Origin: Streptomyces sp. DHE7-1
Lineage (GTDB): Bacteria > Actinomycetota > Actinomycetes > Streptomycetales > Streptomycetaceae
Direction: 5' to 3'
Length of the DNA stretch: 64,000 bases
Assembly (NCBI GenBank): GCA_016432725.1
Contig: JACJDG010000003.1
Coordinates: forward strand, 4,990,001 to 5,054,000
Positions 54,746 through 63,953 of the stretch are shown here, piece by piece. The notes beneath the pieces were generated by a model. It saw only the letters and a program-made list of their open reading frames with translations, made no database searches and was not told where the DNA came from. A program made the position numbers and the translations under genes. The first letter of the stretch is position 1. Every line of letters starts with the position of its first letter.

Positions 54746-55530
54746 ATGGTAGGGGCTCCACTGGACACCACCAGAGCTGACAGGGGAGGTGCGGCTGCGC
54801 CTGTGGACCGGAGAGGGATGCTCAGGCGTCTTCTCGGGTCGTCGGGGAAGCCGAAATCCGTGACCGACACTGCTGCTGACCACAGCCGGACCGCCGGCAC
54901 CGCCGGCGACGCCCAGACCGCGACCTTCTCCACCGACGCGGACGGGCAGGCGTGGACTCCGCCCACCTGGGAGGAGATCGTCAGCACGCACAGCGGCCGG
55001 GTCTACCGCCTGGCCTACCGCCTCACGGGCAACCAGCACGACGCCGAGGACCTCACCCAGGAGGTCTTCGTCCGTGTCTTCCGTTCCCTGTCGACGTACT
55101 CGCCGGGCACCTTCGAGGGCTGGCTGCACCGCATCACCACCAACCTGTTCCTGGACATGGTCCGGCGCAAGCAGCGCATCCGCTTCGACGCCCTGGGCGA
55201 CGACGCGGCCGAGCGCCTGCCCAGCAAGGAGCCGACCCCGCAGCAGGTCTTCAACGACGCGCACTTCGACGCCGACGTGCAGCAGGCGCTGGACACCCTC
55301 GCGCCCGAGTTCCGCGCCGCCGTCGTGCTCTGCGACATCGAGGGACTGTCGTACGAGGAGATCGCCGCGACCCTCGGCGTGAAGCTCGGCACCGTCCGCT
55401 CCCGCATCCACCGCGGCCGTTCCCAGCTGCGCAAGGCCCTCGCCCACCGGTCGCCCGAGGCCCGCAGGGCCGAGCGGCGCTCCTTCGTGGCCCGTGTCCC
55501 CGCTCTGGGGGAGGGGGCGCGACCGCGTGA
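54746..55530 (+). CDS. ECF RNA polymerase sigma factor (SigE-like of the rseA/tatB locus), frameshift at the C-terminus
   Basis: ATG 54746 (MVGAPLDTTRADRGG) has GCGAGG five bases upstream; in-frame GTG 54641 would add 35 residues. After a ~75-residue tail come sigma region 2 (GRVYRLAYRLTGNQHDAEDL, TQEVFVRVFRSLSTY, GWLHRITTNLFLDMVRRK) and region 4 (LAPEFRAAVVLCDIEGLSYE, EIAATLGVKLGTVRSRIHRG). One G is missing in the run near 55508; restored, the end is VPALGGGGATA with TGA overlapping the anti-sigma GTG (55527-55530). The repaired length is 261 residues. By synteny it corresponds to mycobacterial SigE, an envelope-stress sigma. It is not necessarily the same as S. coelicolor SigE of the cse operon. 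Confidence 0.88.
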
Positions 55531-56515
55531 ACGGATCCCGTCCGAAACCCGCTCAGCCGCACCTCGCCGAGCAGCACCTGGGAGACCGGCTCTCCGCGCT
55601 CGTGGACGGGGAGCTGGGTCATGAGTCGCGCGAGCGCGTCCTCGCCCACCTGGCCACCTGCGCCCGGTGCAAGGCGGAGGCGGACGCCCAGCGACGGCTG
55701 AAGAACGTGTTCGCCGAGGCGGCCCCGCCGCCCCCTCCGAGAGTTTCCTGGCCCGTCTCCAGGGCCTTCCCGGCGGAGGCGACCCCGACGGCGGCGGCAC
55801 GCCGGCGCCCGGGGGCGACTTCCTCGGACGGGGCTCCGACACCGGGGTCTTCGGTGTGCGGCGCGAGGAGCGCTTCGAGTTCGGCTACGTACCCGCCGCC
55901 TCCGCCCACGCCTCCGGGCAGCGCGGCTTCCGCATCCATCCCGTCGCCCGCCCGGACGCCGACCGCTCCGCCTCGCGCGGACTGCGGTTCGCGGCGGCCG
56001 CCGCCGGGGCGGTGTCGCTGGCCGCGGTCGCCCTCGGCGGCGTCACCACCGCCATCCCCGGCGACCTGGCCGCGGACGCCCGCGGCGGCTCCGGGACCGG
56101 CAACGTGGTCCCGGCCCGCTCGGCCGGCACGGGCACGGCCCCGGGTGCGGCGACGCCGGACACCCAGCGCCGCCGTGCGGTGGGACCCCTGCTCGCCCAG
56201 GGCAGCAGCCTGCTCGGCCCGAGCCCGGCGGCGCCGACCTCCCTGTCGGCCCCGCTGCTGCCCGGCGCCCAGCCGCCCCTCACCGGGCAGGTCCAGGACG
56301 TCATGCGCGACCTGACGACGCCGGTGATGGCCGGCGCGGCCGCGGTCTCGCCGCTGATACGCCCGCTGGACGACGTCGCACCGCTGCCGCTGACCTCCTG
56401 GCCCGCCACTCCCCGGCTGAACGGGGCGGACACGCTGTCCGCCCCCGTGCCCGACACGCCCTCGGCCTCCGGCACTTCCCCGGCCGCTCCTCCGGGCCCG
56501 TCCGGACGGAACTGA
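55527..56515 (+). CDS. Zinc-finger anti-sigma factor (RseA-like), one frameshift
   Basis: GTG 55527 overlaps the repaired sigma stop (GTGA). The N-terminal anti-sigma domain contains LGDRLSALVDGELGHESRER and the zinc-binding HLATCARC (HxxxCxxC). One C is missing near 55735 (PPPP / SESFLARLQG). Farther on is one membrane helix (AAAAGAVSLAAVALGGV) and a Pro/Ala-rich ~160-residue C-terminal part. The repaired length is 329 residues. It should hold the ECF sigma inactive at the membrane. In related loci htrA follows; here tatB follows after only 82 bases. Confidence 0.82.
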
Positions 56516-56597
56516 CGCAAGTCTCACCAACGGGCGGTACCCGACCGACAGGCGGGCCGGGTACCGTTGAGCGACCGAGGATCGCAAGGAGCGTCAG

Positions 56598-57026
56598 GTG
56601 TTCAATGACATAGGACCACTCGAGCTGGTGACCATCATTGTTCTCGCCGTGCTCGTCTTCGGTCCGGACAAGCTCCCCAAGGTCATCCAGGACGTCACGC
56701 GGACGATCCGGAAGATCCGCGAGTTCTCGGAGAGCGCCAAGCAGGACATCCGCACCGAGCTCGGCCCGGAGTTCAAGGACTTCGAGTTCGAGGACCTCAA
56801 CCCCAAGACCTTCATCCGCAAGCAGCTGGACAACGAGGACCTGGGGCTGAAGGAGATCCGCAACGGCTTCGACCTGAAGAAGGAGATGGCCGAGGTCACG
56901 GACGCGGTGCACAGCCGCGACGGCCAGGCCCCGTCCTCCTCGCAGGGGGGGCGCGTCGACATGTCCAAGAAGCCCGAGGAGCTTGGCAAGGGCGCCCCTC
57001 CGCCGTTCGACGCGGACGCCACCTGA
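56598..57026 (+). CDS. tatB: Sec-independent protein translocase TatB
   Basis: GTG 56598 after AAGGAGCGTCAG. The 142-residue protein starts with the TatB helix MFNDIGPLELVTIIVLAVLV, the hinge FGPDKLP and an amphipathic helix (KVIQDVTRTIRKIREFSESA), followed by an acidic, flexible tail. TatB binds twin-arginine signal peptides with TatC. tatA and tatC are elsewhere, as usual in actinobacteria. Placement next to an ECF sigma/anti-sigma pair links protein export with envelope stress. Confidence 0.93.
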   Translation: MFNDIGPLELVTIIVLAVLVFGPDKLPKVIQDVTRTIRKIREFSESAKQDIRTELGPEFKDFEFEDLNPKTFIRKQLDNEDLGLKEIRNGFDLKKEMAEVTDAVHSRDGQAPSSSQGGRVDMSKKPEELGKGAPPPFDADAT

Positions 57027-57234
57027 ACCGGAGCGGGCTGGAGTGACGCACTTCACAGCCCGCTCACGTCGTACGAGCCCCCGGCGGGCCGTCCGCGCGA
57101 CCCACGCGGCGGGCGGTTTCCCTGCTGTCCTCACCGGTGTGGATATGCTGCCGAGTTGTTGTGCGGACCGGACGAGTACGCCCGAAGGGGGGCGGGCCTC
57201 CCGGTCCGACGAGAGCGAGGAGGCGTCCGGGCAG

Positions 57235-57906
57235 ATGGAGACGACAAGTCGGGTGGGCGCACAGACGCCGGCCGCGGAGGGCGGGCAACCGGCCCCCTCC
57301 GCCCCGCGCGCCATCGACGGGTACCTGCGGGCGCCCTTCCCCTGGTACGGCCTCGACGAGGCCTTCACGGGGCCGCGTTGGCTGATGCAGGTCGGTACGG
57401 CGGCCGACGGCGCCGTCGAGCACGGTTCGATCGGCCACGGTGACGAGCCCTCCGTGCGCAACGAGCACACGGCCGCGGCCACGGACGAGCCGCGGGAGAA
57501 GTTCGCGGTCGTCGTCACCGTGGCCGCGAACCCGTCCCGGCGCAGCGCCGACGGCACGGGCCTGCTGGAGGCGACCTCGGTCTCCTCGGCGGCCTGGCTG
57601 GCGGGCGTGGGACTGCTGTCCTTCACCTGGCCCGGCCAGATGGACCACAGCCTGCGCGACGACTGGCTGGACCAGCAGACCGAGACCGCCTGGGCGCTGG
57701 CCGACGACCTGGAGGGACCGGAGTGGTCCGGACTCTCGCTGCCGGTGGACGGGGTGCCCATGCCCTTCTACTACCGGGAGTCCGAGTTCGGCTGGGTGCT
57801 GGCCGGCTCCACCGGGTCCGGCGTGCACGTCGGCGCCTACGGCCGGGGGATGAGCGCTTACGGGCTCGGCTTCGCGATCGTCAAGGACGTCGCCGCGTAC
57901 GCCTGA
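57235..57906 (+). CDS. Conserved protein of unknown function (223 aa)
   Basis: ATG 57235 (METTSRVGAQTPAAEGG) with GAGCGAGGAGG upstream; longer in-frame starts give Arg-rich sequence. A Pro-rich tail of ~30 residues is followed by a globular domain: GYLRAPFPWYGLDEAFTGPR, KFAVVVTVAANPSRRSADG, SFTWPGQMDHSLRDDWLDQQ, MPFYYRESEFGWVLAGST. There is no signal peptide or membrane helix, and I do not recognise the family. It stands between tatB and the converging mrp gene. Confidence 0.75.
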   Translation: METTSRVGAQTPAAEGGQPAPSAPRAIDGYLRAPFPWYGLDEAFTGPRWLMQVGTAADGAVEHGSIGHGDEPSVRNEHTAAATDEPREKFAVVVTVAANPSRRSADGTGLLEATSVSSAAWLAGVGLLSFTWPGQMDHSLRDDWLDQQTETAWALADDLEGPEWSGLSLPVDGVPMPFYYRESEFGWVLAGSTGSGVHVGAYGRGMSAYGLGFAIVKDVAAYA

Positions 57907-57972
57907 GGATCCTGGCGGCGTACGCACGGGGAACCGCCGGGTACGCCCGACGGAGCCCCGTGGGCATGAGAG

Positions 57973-58000
57973 AGGGGCGCCAGTACCTCCCGGCGCCCCT
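57973..58000. terminator. Bidirectional hairpin before the mrp stop
   Basis: Perfect nine-base stem AGGGGCGCC (57973-57981) / GGCGCCCCT (57992-58000) with a ten-base loop, between two converging genes. Confidence 0.7.
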
Positions 58001-58030
58001 TCGTCCCGGGCCGTGCGGCCGCGAGAGCCC

Positions 58031-59164
58031 TCAGAACTTGTTCCTGGGGGTCAGCCCCAGCGACAGGCCCGACAGGCCGCGCTGACGGCCGCCCAGCTTC
58101 CCCGCGATGGCCCGCAGGGCCGAACCCGCCGGGGAGTCGGGGTCGGTCAGGACGACCGGCTTGCCCTCGTCGCCGCCCTCGCGCAGCCGGACGTCGATCG
58201 GGATGCTGCCGAGCACCGGGACCGTCGCACCCGTGGTGCGGGTGAGGCCGTCCGCGACCGTCTGGCCGCCGCCGGTGCCGAAGACGTCGACCATCTCGCC
58301 GCAGTGCGGGCAGGGCAGGCCGGACATGTTCTCCACCACGCCGACGATCTTCTGGTGGGTCTGCACGGCGATGGAGCCGGCCCGCTCGGCCACCTCGGCC
58401 GCCGCCTGCTGAGGCGTCGTCACGACGAGGATCTCGGCGTTCGGGACGAGTTGCGCGACCGAGATCGCGATGTCACCGGTGCCGGGGGGCAGGTCCAGCA
58501 GCAGGACGTCCAGGTCGCCCCAGTACACGTCCGCGAGGAACTGCTGCAGCGCGCGGTGCAGCATCGGGCCGCGCCACACCACCGGCGCGTTGCCCGGGGT
58601 GAACATGCCGATGGAGATGACCTTCACGCCGTTCGCCGACGGCGGCATGATCATGTTCTCGACCTGGGTCGGACGGCCGTCCGCGCCCAGCATGCGCGGC
58701 ACGCTGTGGCCGTAGATGTCGGCGTCCACGACACCGACCTTCAGACCGTCGGCCGCCATGGCCGCCGCCAGGTTCACCGTCACCGAGGACTTGCCGACGC
58801 CGCCCTTGCCGGAGGCGACCGCGTAGACCCGGGTCAGGCTGCCCGGCTTGGCGAACGGGACCTCGCGCTCGGCCTGGCCGCCGCGCAGGGCGTTCGCCAG
58901 CTCCTTGCGCTGCTCGTCGCTCATCACGTCCAGCGTGACGTCGACGCGGGTGACGCCCTCGACCCGGGAGACCGCCTCGGTCACCCGCTGGGTGATCGTC
59001 TCGCGCATCGGGCAGCCGGAGACCGTCAGGTACACGGTGACCGCGACCGCGCCGTCCTCCCCGATCTCCACCGATTTGACCATCCCCAGCTCGGTGATGG
59101 GTCGGTTGATCTCGGGGTCGTTCACCGTCGCCAGTGCCTCGCGCACCGCGTCTTCCGTAGCCAT
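58031..59164 (-). CDS. mrp: Mrp/NBP35-family iron-sulfur cluster carrier ATPase
   Basis: ATG 59164 (MATEDAVREALATVNDPEIN). The 377-residue protein has an N-terminal DUF59/MIP18 domain (ending near residue 95, with TVSGCPMRETI) and a P-loop ATPase domain: deviant Walker A VASGKGGVGKSSVTVN, DADIYGHSVPRML, DLPPGTGD, and the cluster-binding CPHC in MSGLPCPHCGE. It carries and transfers Fe-S clusters to apoproteins. Synteny with tatB and corA is as in mycobacteria. Confidence 0.92.
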   Translation of the reverse strand: MATEDAVREALATVNDPEINRPITELGMVKSVEIGEDGAVAVTVYLTVSGCPMRETITQRVTEAVSRVEGVTRVDVTLDVMSDEQRKELANALRGGQAEREVPFAKPGSLTRVYAVASGKGGVGKSSVTVNLAAAMAADGLKVGVVDADIYGHSVPRMLGADGRPTQVENMIMPPSANGVKVISIGMFTPGNAPVVWRGPMLHRALQQFLADVYWGDLDVLLLDLPPGTGDIAISVAQLVPNAEILVVTTPQQAAAEVAERAGSIAVQTHQKIVGVVENMSGLPCPHCGEMVDVFGTGGGQTVADGLTRTTGATVPVLGSIPIDVRLREGGDEGKPVVLTDPDSPAGSALRAIAGKLGGRQRGLSGLSLGLTPRNKF

Positions 59165-59207
59165 AGTGACGATGGTACGGCGCCCCGAGGGGCCCGCGGG
59201 TAGCCCC

Positions 59208-59813
59208 TCAGCGGTCGTCTGCGTCACGTCCGGGCGACCGTTCCGCCCGCTCTGCCGGGAATACGACGTGCCCGTCGTGGCGCCGCCGTTCCTCCAGTTC
59301 CTTCACCAGGTCCTGCAGCTCCGACCGGATCCAGTCGCGGGTGGCCACCTCGCCGAGGCCGGTGCGCAGCGCGGCGACCTCCCGGGTCAGGTACTCGGTG
59401 TCGGCGATGGACCGCTCGTTCTGCTTGCGGTCCTGCTCCAGGTTGACCCGGTCGCGGTCGTCCTGCCTGTTCTGCGCCAGCAGGATCAGCGGCGCCGCGT
59501 ACGAGGCCTGCAGGGACAGCATCAGGGTCAGGAAGATGAACGGGTACTGGTCGAAGCGCAGCCCCGCCGGCGCGGCGATGTTCCACACCACCCACAGGAT
59601 GATGACGATCGTCATCCAGACGATGAAGCGTCCCGTGCCGAGGAAGCGGGCGATCCGCTCCGACAGCCGGCCGAACGCCTCCGGGTCCCACTCGGGCAGG
59701 ACCCGGCGCCTCGGCGGGCGCGGCTGGTCCAGCCGCGGGGCGCGGGGCCGGGTGGCGGCCGTGGCGCCGACCGGGTTGCGCTCGCGGGTAGCGGTGTCGC
59801 GCTCAGGAGCCAT
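59208..59813 (-). CDS. DUF1003 membrane protein
   Basis: ATG 59813 overlaps the end of the upstream MgtE-N/CBS gene. The 201 residues: a basic Pro-rich tail, the DUF1003 core with two membrane helices (FIVWMTIVIILWVVWNIAAP and PFIFLTLMLSLQASYAAPLI), LLAQNRQDDRDR, then a ~75-residue coiled-coil tail. The family function is unknown; the pairing with MgtE-like and CorA genes suggests a link to magnesium or membrane homeostasis. Confidence 0.88.
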   Translation of the reverse strand: MAPERDTATRERNPVGATAATRPRAPRLDQPRPPRRRVLPEWDPEAFGRLSERIARFLGTGRFIVWMTIVIILWVVWNIAAPAGLRFDQYPFIFLTLMLSLQASYAAPLILLAQNRQDDRDRVNLEQDRKQNERSIADTEYLTREVAALRTGLGEVATRDWIRSELQDLVKELEERRRHDGHVVFPAERAERSPGRDADDR

Positions 59814-61090
59814 GAGTGGCCGCCTCCTCTCCCTCGTCCAGGTGGAACTCCGTCTCCCGCCAGTCGTCGGGGAGCATGTGGTCGAGGACGTCGTCCACGG
59901 TCACCGCGCCGAGCAGCGAGCCGGACTCGTCCACGACCGGGGCGGCCACCATGTCGTACGCGGCGAAGAACCCGGCGACGACCGGCAGCGCGGCGTCGGG
60001 GTCCAGGGTCTGCAGATCGTCGTCGACCATCGAGCTGACCAGGGTGTACGGGGGGTCGCGCAGCAGCCGCTGGAAGTGGACGGTGCCCAGGTACTTGCCG
60101 GTCGGGGTCTCGTCGGGCGGGCGGCAGACGTAGACCTGGGCGGCGAGCGCGGGGGAGAGGTCCTGGTTGCGGACCCGGGCGAGCGCGTCGGCGACGGTGG
60201 CGTCCGGGCGCAGCACGATCGGCTCGGTGGTCATCAGACCGCCCGCGGTGTGCTCCTCGTACGACATCAGGCGCCGCATGTCGGCCGCGTCGGCGGGCTT
60301 CATCAGGCTCAGCAGCCGTTCCTTGTCCGCCTCGGGCAGCTCGGCCAGCAGGTCGGCCGCGTCGTCCGGGTCCATGGCCTCCAGGACGTCCGCCGCGCGC
60401 TCCTCGGCCAGCTTGCCGAGGATCTCGATCTGGTCGTCCTCGGGCAGCTCCTCCAGTACGTCGGCGAGGCGGTCGTCGTCCAGGGCCGCGGCGACCTCGG
60501 CGCGGCGCTTGGCGGACAGGTGGTGCAGCACGTTGGCGAGGTCCGCGGGTCGGAGCTGCTCGAACGTGGCGAGCAGGTTCTCGGCGCCCTGTCCGTGCTC
60601 CTCCAGGGAGAAGCCGGTGACGGACGACCACTCGACGGTCAGGGTCTCGCCCTTGGCCCGGCGGAAGGCACCGCCCTTCTTCCCCTGCGCACGAAGACGC
60701 GGTCGATCTCCCAGTCCCGGCGGGCGGGCAGCTGCTGCACGGAGAGGTCGAGGACGGTGACCTCCTCGCCGCTCTCCACCAGTCGCACCCGCCGGTCCAG
60801 CAGCTCGCCGAAGACCAGCCGCTCGGTGGGCCGCTGCTCGAACCGGCGCACGTTGAGCACACCCGTGGTGATGACCTGGCCGGACTCGACACCGGTCACC
60901 CGGGTCATGGGCAGGAAGATCCGGCGCCGGGTGGACAGCTCGACGACCAGCCCGAGGACGCGCGGGGGCCGCCGCCCGACGCGCAGCATGACCACCAGGT
61001 CGCGTACGCGACCCACCTGGTCGCCGGTCGGATCGAAGACGGGGACCCCGGCGAGGTGCGAGACGAAGATCCGGGGGCGCCGGCTGCCAT
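59803..61090 (-). CDS. MgtE N-terminal domain and CBS-pair protein without transport domain, two frameshifts
   Basis: ATG 61090 (MAAGAP, then RIFVSHLAGVPVFDPTGDQ after the first repair). The N-terminal ~170 residues are PRC-barrel-like (GRVRDLVVMLRVGRRPPRVL). A MgtE N-domain follows with its superhelical repeats (LANVLHHLSAKRRAEVAAAL, VLEAMDPDDAADLLAELP), and then a CBS pair (MTTEPIVLRPDATVADAL, MVDDDLQTLDPDAALPVVAG). There is no MgtE membrane domain, so it is a soluble sensor or regulatory protein rather than a channel. Missing bases near 61072 and 60690; repaired length is 429 residues. CorA lies 1.5 kb away. Confidence 0.82.
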
Positions 61091-61279
61091 GGCTGTGCTT
61101 CCTTTGCTCGCCTTGCGTGGGATTGCTGTTCTGTGCCCGCTCGCGTGCGCTTCAGGCTAGCCCGTACCGATCCGGTACGCCCTGGTGGGCGGTGCGGACG
61201 GACTGGCTCCGCCGGGCGGGCGGGGCCCCGGTACGCTGCCGTACGCCGCTCAGCAACCGTCAGAAAGGCAGCCCCACCT

Positions 61280-62011
61280 GTGACTGCGATGCCCCTGGGC
61301 CGTGTTCGCCGGGCCGCGCTGGTGACCGCGACATGCGCGCTGGCCGTGACGGGAGCGACGGTGCTGACGGGGTGCGCCGACGATCCGGACGCCGGGACCA
61401 ACGGGGTGGGCAAGCTGCCCGCCGGCCGGATCCAGGCGAAGACCCGTGCCGCCGCCGACGCCGCTCCCGCGGTACGGCTGGCCGGCACCGTGGTCACCAG
61501 CGGCCGTACGTACCGGCTGGACATGCGGCTGAAGGACGACGGCGGCACCGGCTCGGTCACCTCCCGGGGCGCCACCTTCGGGCTGCTGCGGATCGGCACG
61601 CAGCTGTATCTGAAGGCCGACGCGGAGTTCTGGAACGGCGGCGACAAGTCCGCGGCGGGCAAGCTCGACGGCAAGTACGTGAAGGTGCCGCAAGGAGACC
61701 CCGCGTACAAGAAGTTCAGCGGCTTCACGGACAAGGACCTCCTCCTCGACGGTCTGCTGACCCTGCACGGTTCGCTGGCGACCGACGGCCACCACGAGGC
61801 TGCGGGCACCCGCACCATCCGGATCACCGGCGACGGCGGCGACGGCGGCACCCTGGAGGTCTCCCTGGAGGGCAAGCCCTACCCGCTCCGCCTGGAGCGC
61901 GCCGGTTCCGCGGGCACGCTCACCTTCACCGACTGGGGCGAGGACTTCACCGTCACCCGGCCGGCGAAGGGCGAGACGGTCGACTACGGCCAGCAGCTCC
62001 CGGCGTCGTAG
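61280..62011 (+). CDS. Lipoprotein of LppX/LprG-like type
   Basis: GTG 61280; ATG 61289 is also possible. The signal peptide ends in lipobox TVLTGC, followed by ADDPDAG. The mature ~210 residues have alternating beta strands (RTYRLDMRLKDDGGTGSVT, GLLRIGTQLYLKADAEFWNG, TIRITGDGGDGGTLEVSLEG). This resembles lipid-binding LolA/LppX-fold lipoproteins of actinobacteria. It is probably surface-anchored; the ligand is unknown. Confidence 0.78.
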   Translation: MTAMPLGRVRRAALVTATCALAVTGATVLTGCADDPDAGTNGVGKLPAGRIQAKTRAAADAAPAVRLAGTVVTSGRTYRLDMRLKDDGGTGSVTSRGATFGLLRIGTQLYLKADAEFWNGGDKSAAGKLDGKYVKVPQGDPAYKKFSGFTDKDLLLDGLLTLHGSLATDGHHEAAGTRTIRITGDGGDGGTLEVSLEGKPYPLRLERAGSAGTLTFTDWGEDFTVTRPAKGETVDYGQQLPAS

Positions 62012-62029
62012 CCCGCCGGGGCCGCGGGG

Positions 62030-62544
62030 CTACTTCTTCTTCCGGCGCCCGGCCAGCAGCCGCGGCAGAGCGGCCGGGACGGGCCTGCGCGTCGTCGCCG
62101 GGGAGGGCACCGGACGCTCGGCCAGAGTCCCGTCGGGCAGCGTGAGCGGGGAGCCGGCCGGCACCAGACGGAGCACCCTGCACTCACGGGCCCAGCGCGC
62201 GGGCATCTCCTCACCGTCGGGGGCGTTCAGCCGCTTGCCCTTCAGCTCGGCCACCGCGGCCTCCCACTCCGGTGAGCCGGGGGCCGCCTCGGACACGGAG
62301 GCCGGCCAGGTCACCAGCCGGCCGCCCTTGTCCTTGCTGCGCACGGTCACCTCGGCCGCGCCGCCGTCGGTGAGGCCGGTCAGCGGCTGCTCCCCGGGGC
62401 CGTCGCCGACCAGGCACACCGCGCCCTCGTGCCACACGTGCCACAGCGCACGCGCCGCCGGGCGTCGGCGCCCCTGACCCAGATGAGGCCGGACTTCTTG
62501 GTGGCCTCCTCGACGAGGGCCTGGTCGAGCAGCTCGCTTGTCAT
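62030..62544 (-). CDS. Conserved protein of unknown function, one frameshift
   Basis: ATG 62544 (MTSELLDQALVEEATKKSG). The repaired length is 171 residues with one base restored near 62462 (DARRR / ALWHVWHEGAV). The middle contains LWHVWHEGAVCLVGDGPGEQ and EVTVRSKDKGGRLVTWPASV, the C-terminus ends in a basic RRKKK. The strand pattern recalls split-barrel FMN-binding proteins, but no binding motif is certain. It stands 23 bases after corA in the same orientation, so the two may be co-transcribed. Confidence 0.65.
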
Positions 62545-62567
62545 GCGCCCAGCCTAACCAGCGCCGC

Positions 62568-63691
62568 TCACAGCCAGCCGTTGCGCTTCAGGGTGCGGTG
62601 GATGCCCAGACACAGGACGACCGTGATGCCCATGATCACCGGGTAGCCGTACCGCCAGTGCAGCTCGGGCATGTACTTGAAGTTCATGCCGTACACCCCG
62701 CACACCATCGTCGGTACGGCGATGATCGCGGCCCAGGCGGTGATCTTGCGCATGTCCTCGTTCTGCGCGACGGACGCCTGCGCCAGGTTGGCCTGGAGGA
62801 TGGAGTTGAGCAGTTCGTCGAAGCCCAGCACCTGCTCCTGGACCCGGGCGAGGTGGTCGGCGACGTCCCGGAAGTACTTCTGGATGTCCGGGTCGACCAG
62901 CCGCATCGGCCGCTCGCTCAGCAGCTGCATGGGCCGCAGCAGCGGCGCCACCGCTCGCTTGAACTCCAGCACCTCGCGCTTGAGCTGGTAGATCCGCGCC
63001 GAGTCCACACCACGCGAGACACCGCCCCGGCGGCCCGGCGAGAAGACCTCGGTCTCCACCTCGTCGATGTCGACCTGCACGGCGTCGGCGACGGCGATGT
63101 AGCCGTCCACCACGTGGTCGGCGATGGCGTGCAGCACGGCCGAGGGGCCCTTGGCGAGCAGCTCGGGTCGTCCTGCAGCCGGTGCCGCAGCGCCCGCAGC
63201 GAGCCCTGGCCGCCGTGCCGGACGGTGATGAAGAAGTCCCGGCCAGTGAAGCACATGACCTCGCCGGTCTCCACCACCTCGCTGGTCGCGGTGAGCCGGT
63301 CGTGCTCGACGTAGTGGATGGTCTTGAAGACGGTGAACAGCGAGTCGTCGTACCGCTCCAGCTTGGGCCGCTGGTGGGCCTGCACCGCGTCCTCCACGGC
63401 CAGCGGGTGCAGCCCGAACTCCCGGGCGATACCGGCGAATTCCGCCTCGGTCGGCTCGTGCAGGCCCATCCACACGAACCCGCCGTCGCGGCGCACCAGG
63501 CGCATCGCCTCCTGCGGGCTCAGCGGCTCCGCGCTGCGCACCCGGGCACCGTCGCGGTAGACGGCGCAGTCGACGACGGCCGAGGGCGTCGCGGGGTCGC
63601 GCGTGGTGTCGTACGGCGCGCTCTGCTCCTTGCGCAGCGTGACGCGGGACGACGGGCGGACGGCGGCGCGCAGGTCACGGATCATCGACAT
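62568..63691 (-). CDS. corA: CorA-type magnesium/cobalt transporter, one frameshift
   Basis: ATG 63691 with AAGGAG nine bases upstream. The repaired length is 374 residues: an N-terminal cytoplasmic alpha/beta domain (VWMGLHEPTEAEFAGIARE, VEDAVQAHQRPKLERYDD), a long helix, then two C-terminal membrane helices with the pore signature VYGMNFKYMPE (GMN) and a basic end. One base is missing near 63165 (DDP / LLAKGPSAVLH). It imports Mg2+ as a pentamer. It is close to an MgtE-N/CBS protein gene. Confidence 0.9.
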
Positions 63692-63953
63692 GGGCGGGCT
63701 CCTTCGCGGGCGGGCAGCGAAAGCGCGTGTCGACGGGTGGAACTACCCGGAATGGGGACGTCCGGCGGAAATCTTCCCGGCCCGGAGCGGGGAAGGATGT
63801 TTGGCACGTCCACAAAGCGGGGAGCACCGCACCGTCGCGGTGGCGACTTCGCTACTGATGCAGAACTGATTCAGGTCAGGCAGATCAGGCAAAGCGAGAC
63901 GAAGTGCTCTTCCGAACGACGACGCGAAAGGGAAGGCGGCGGCCAGCCGGTAA

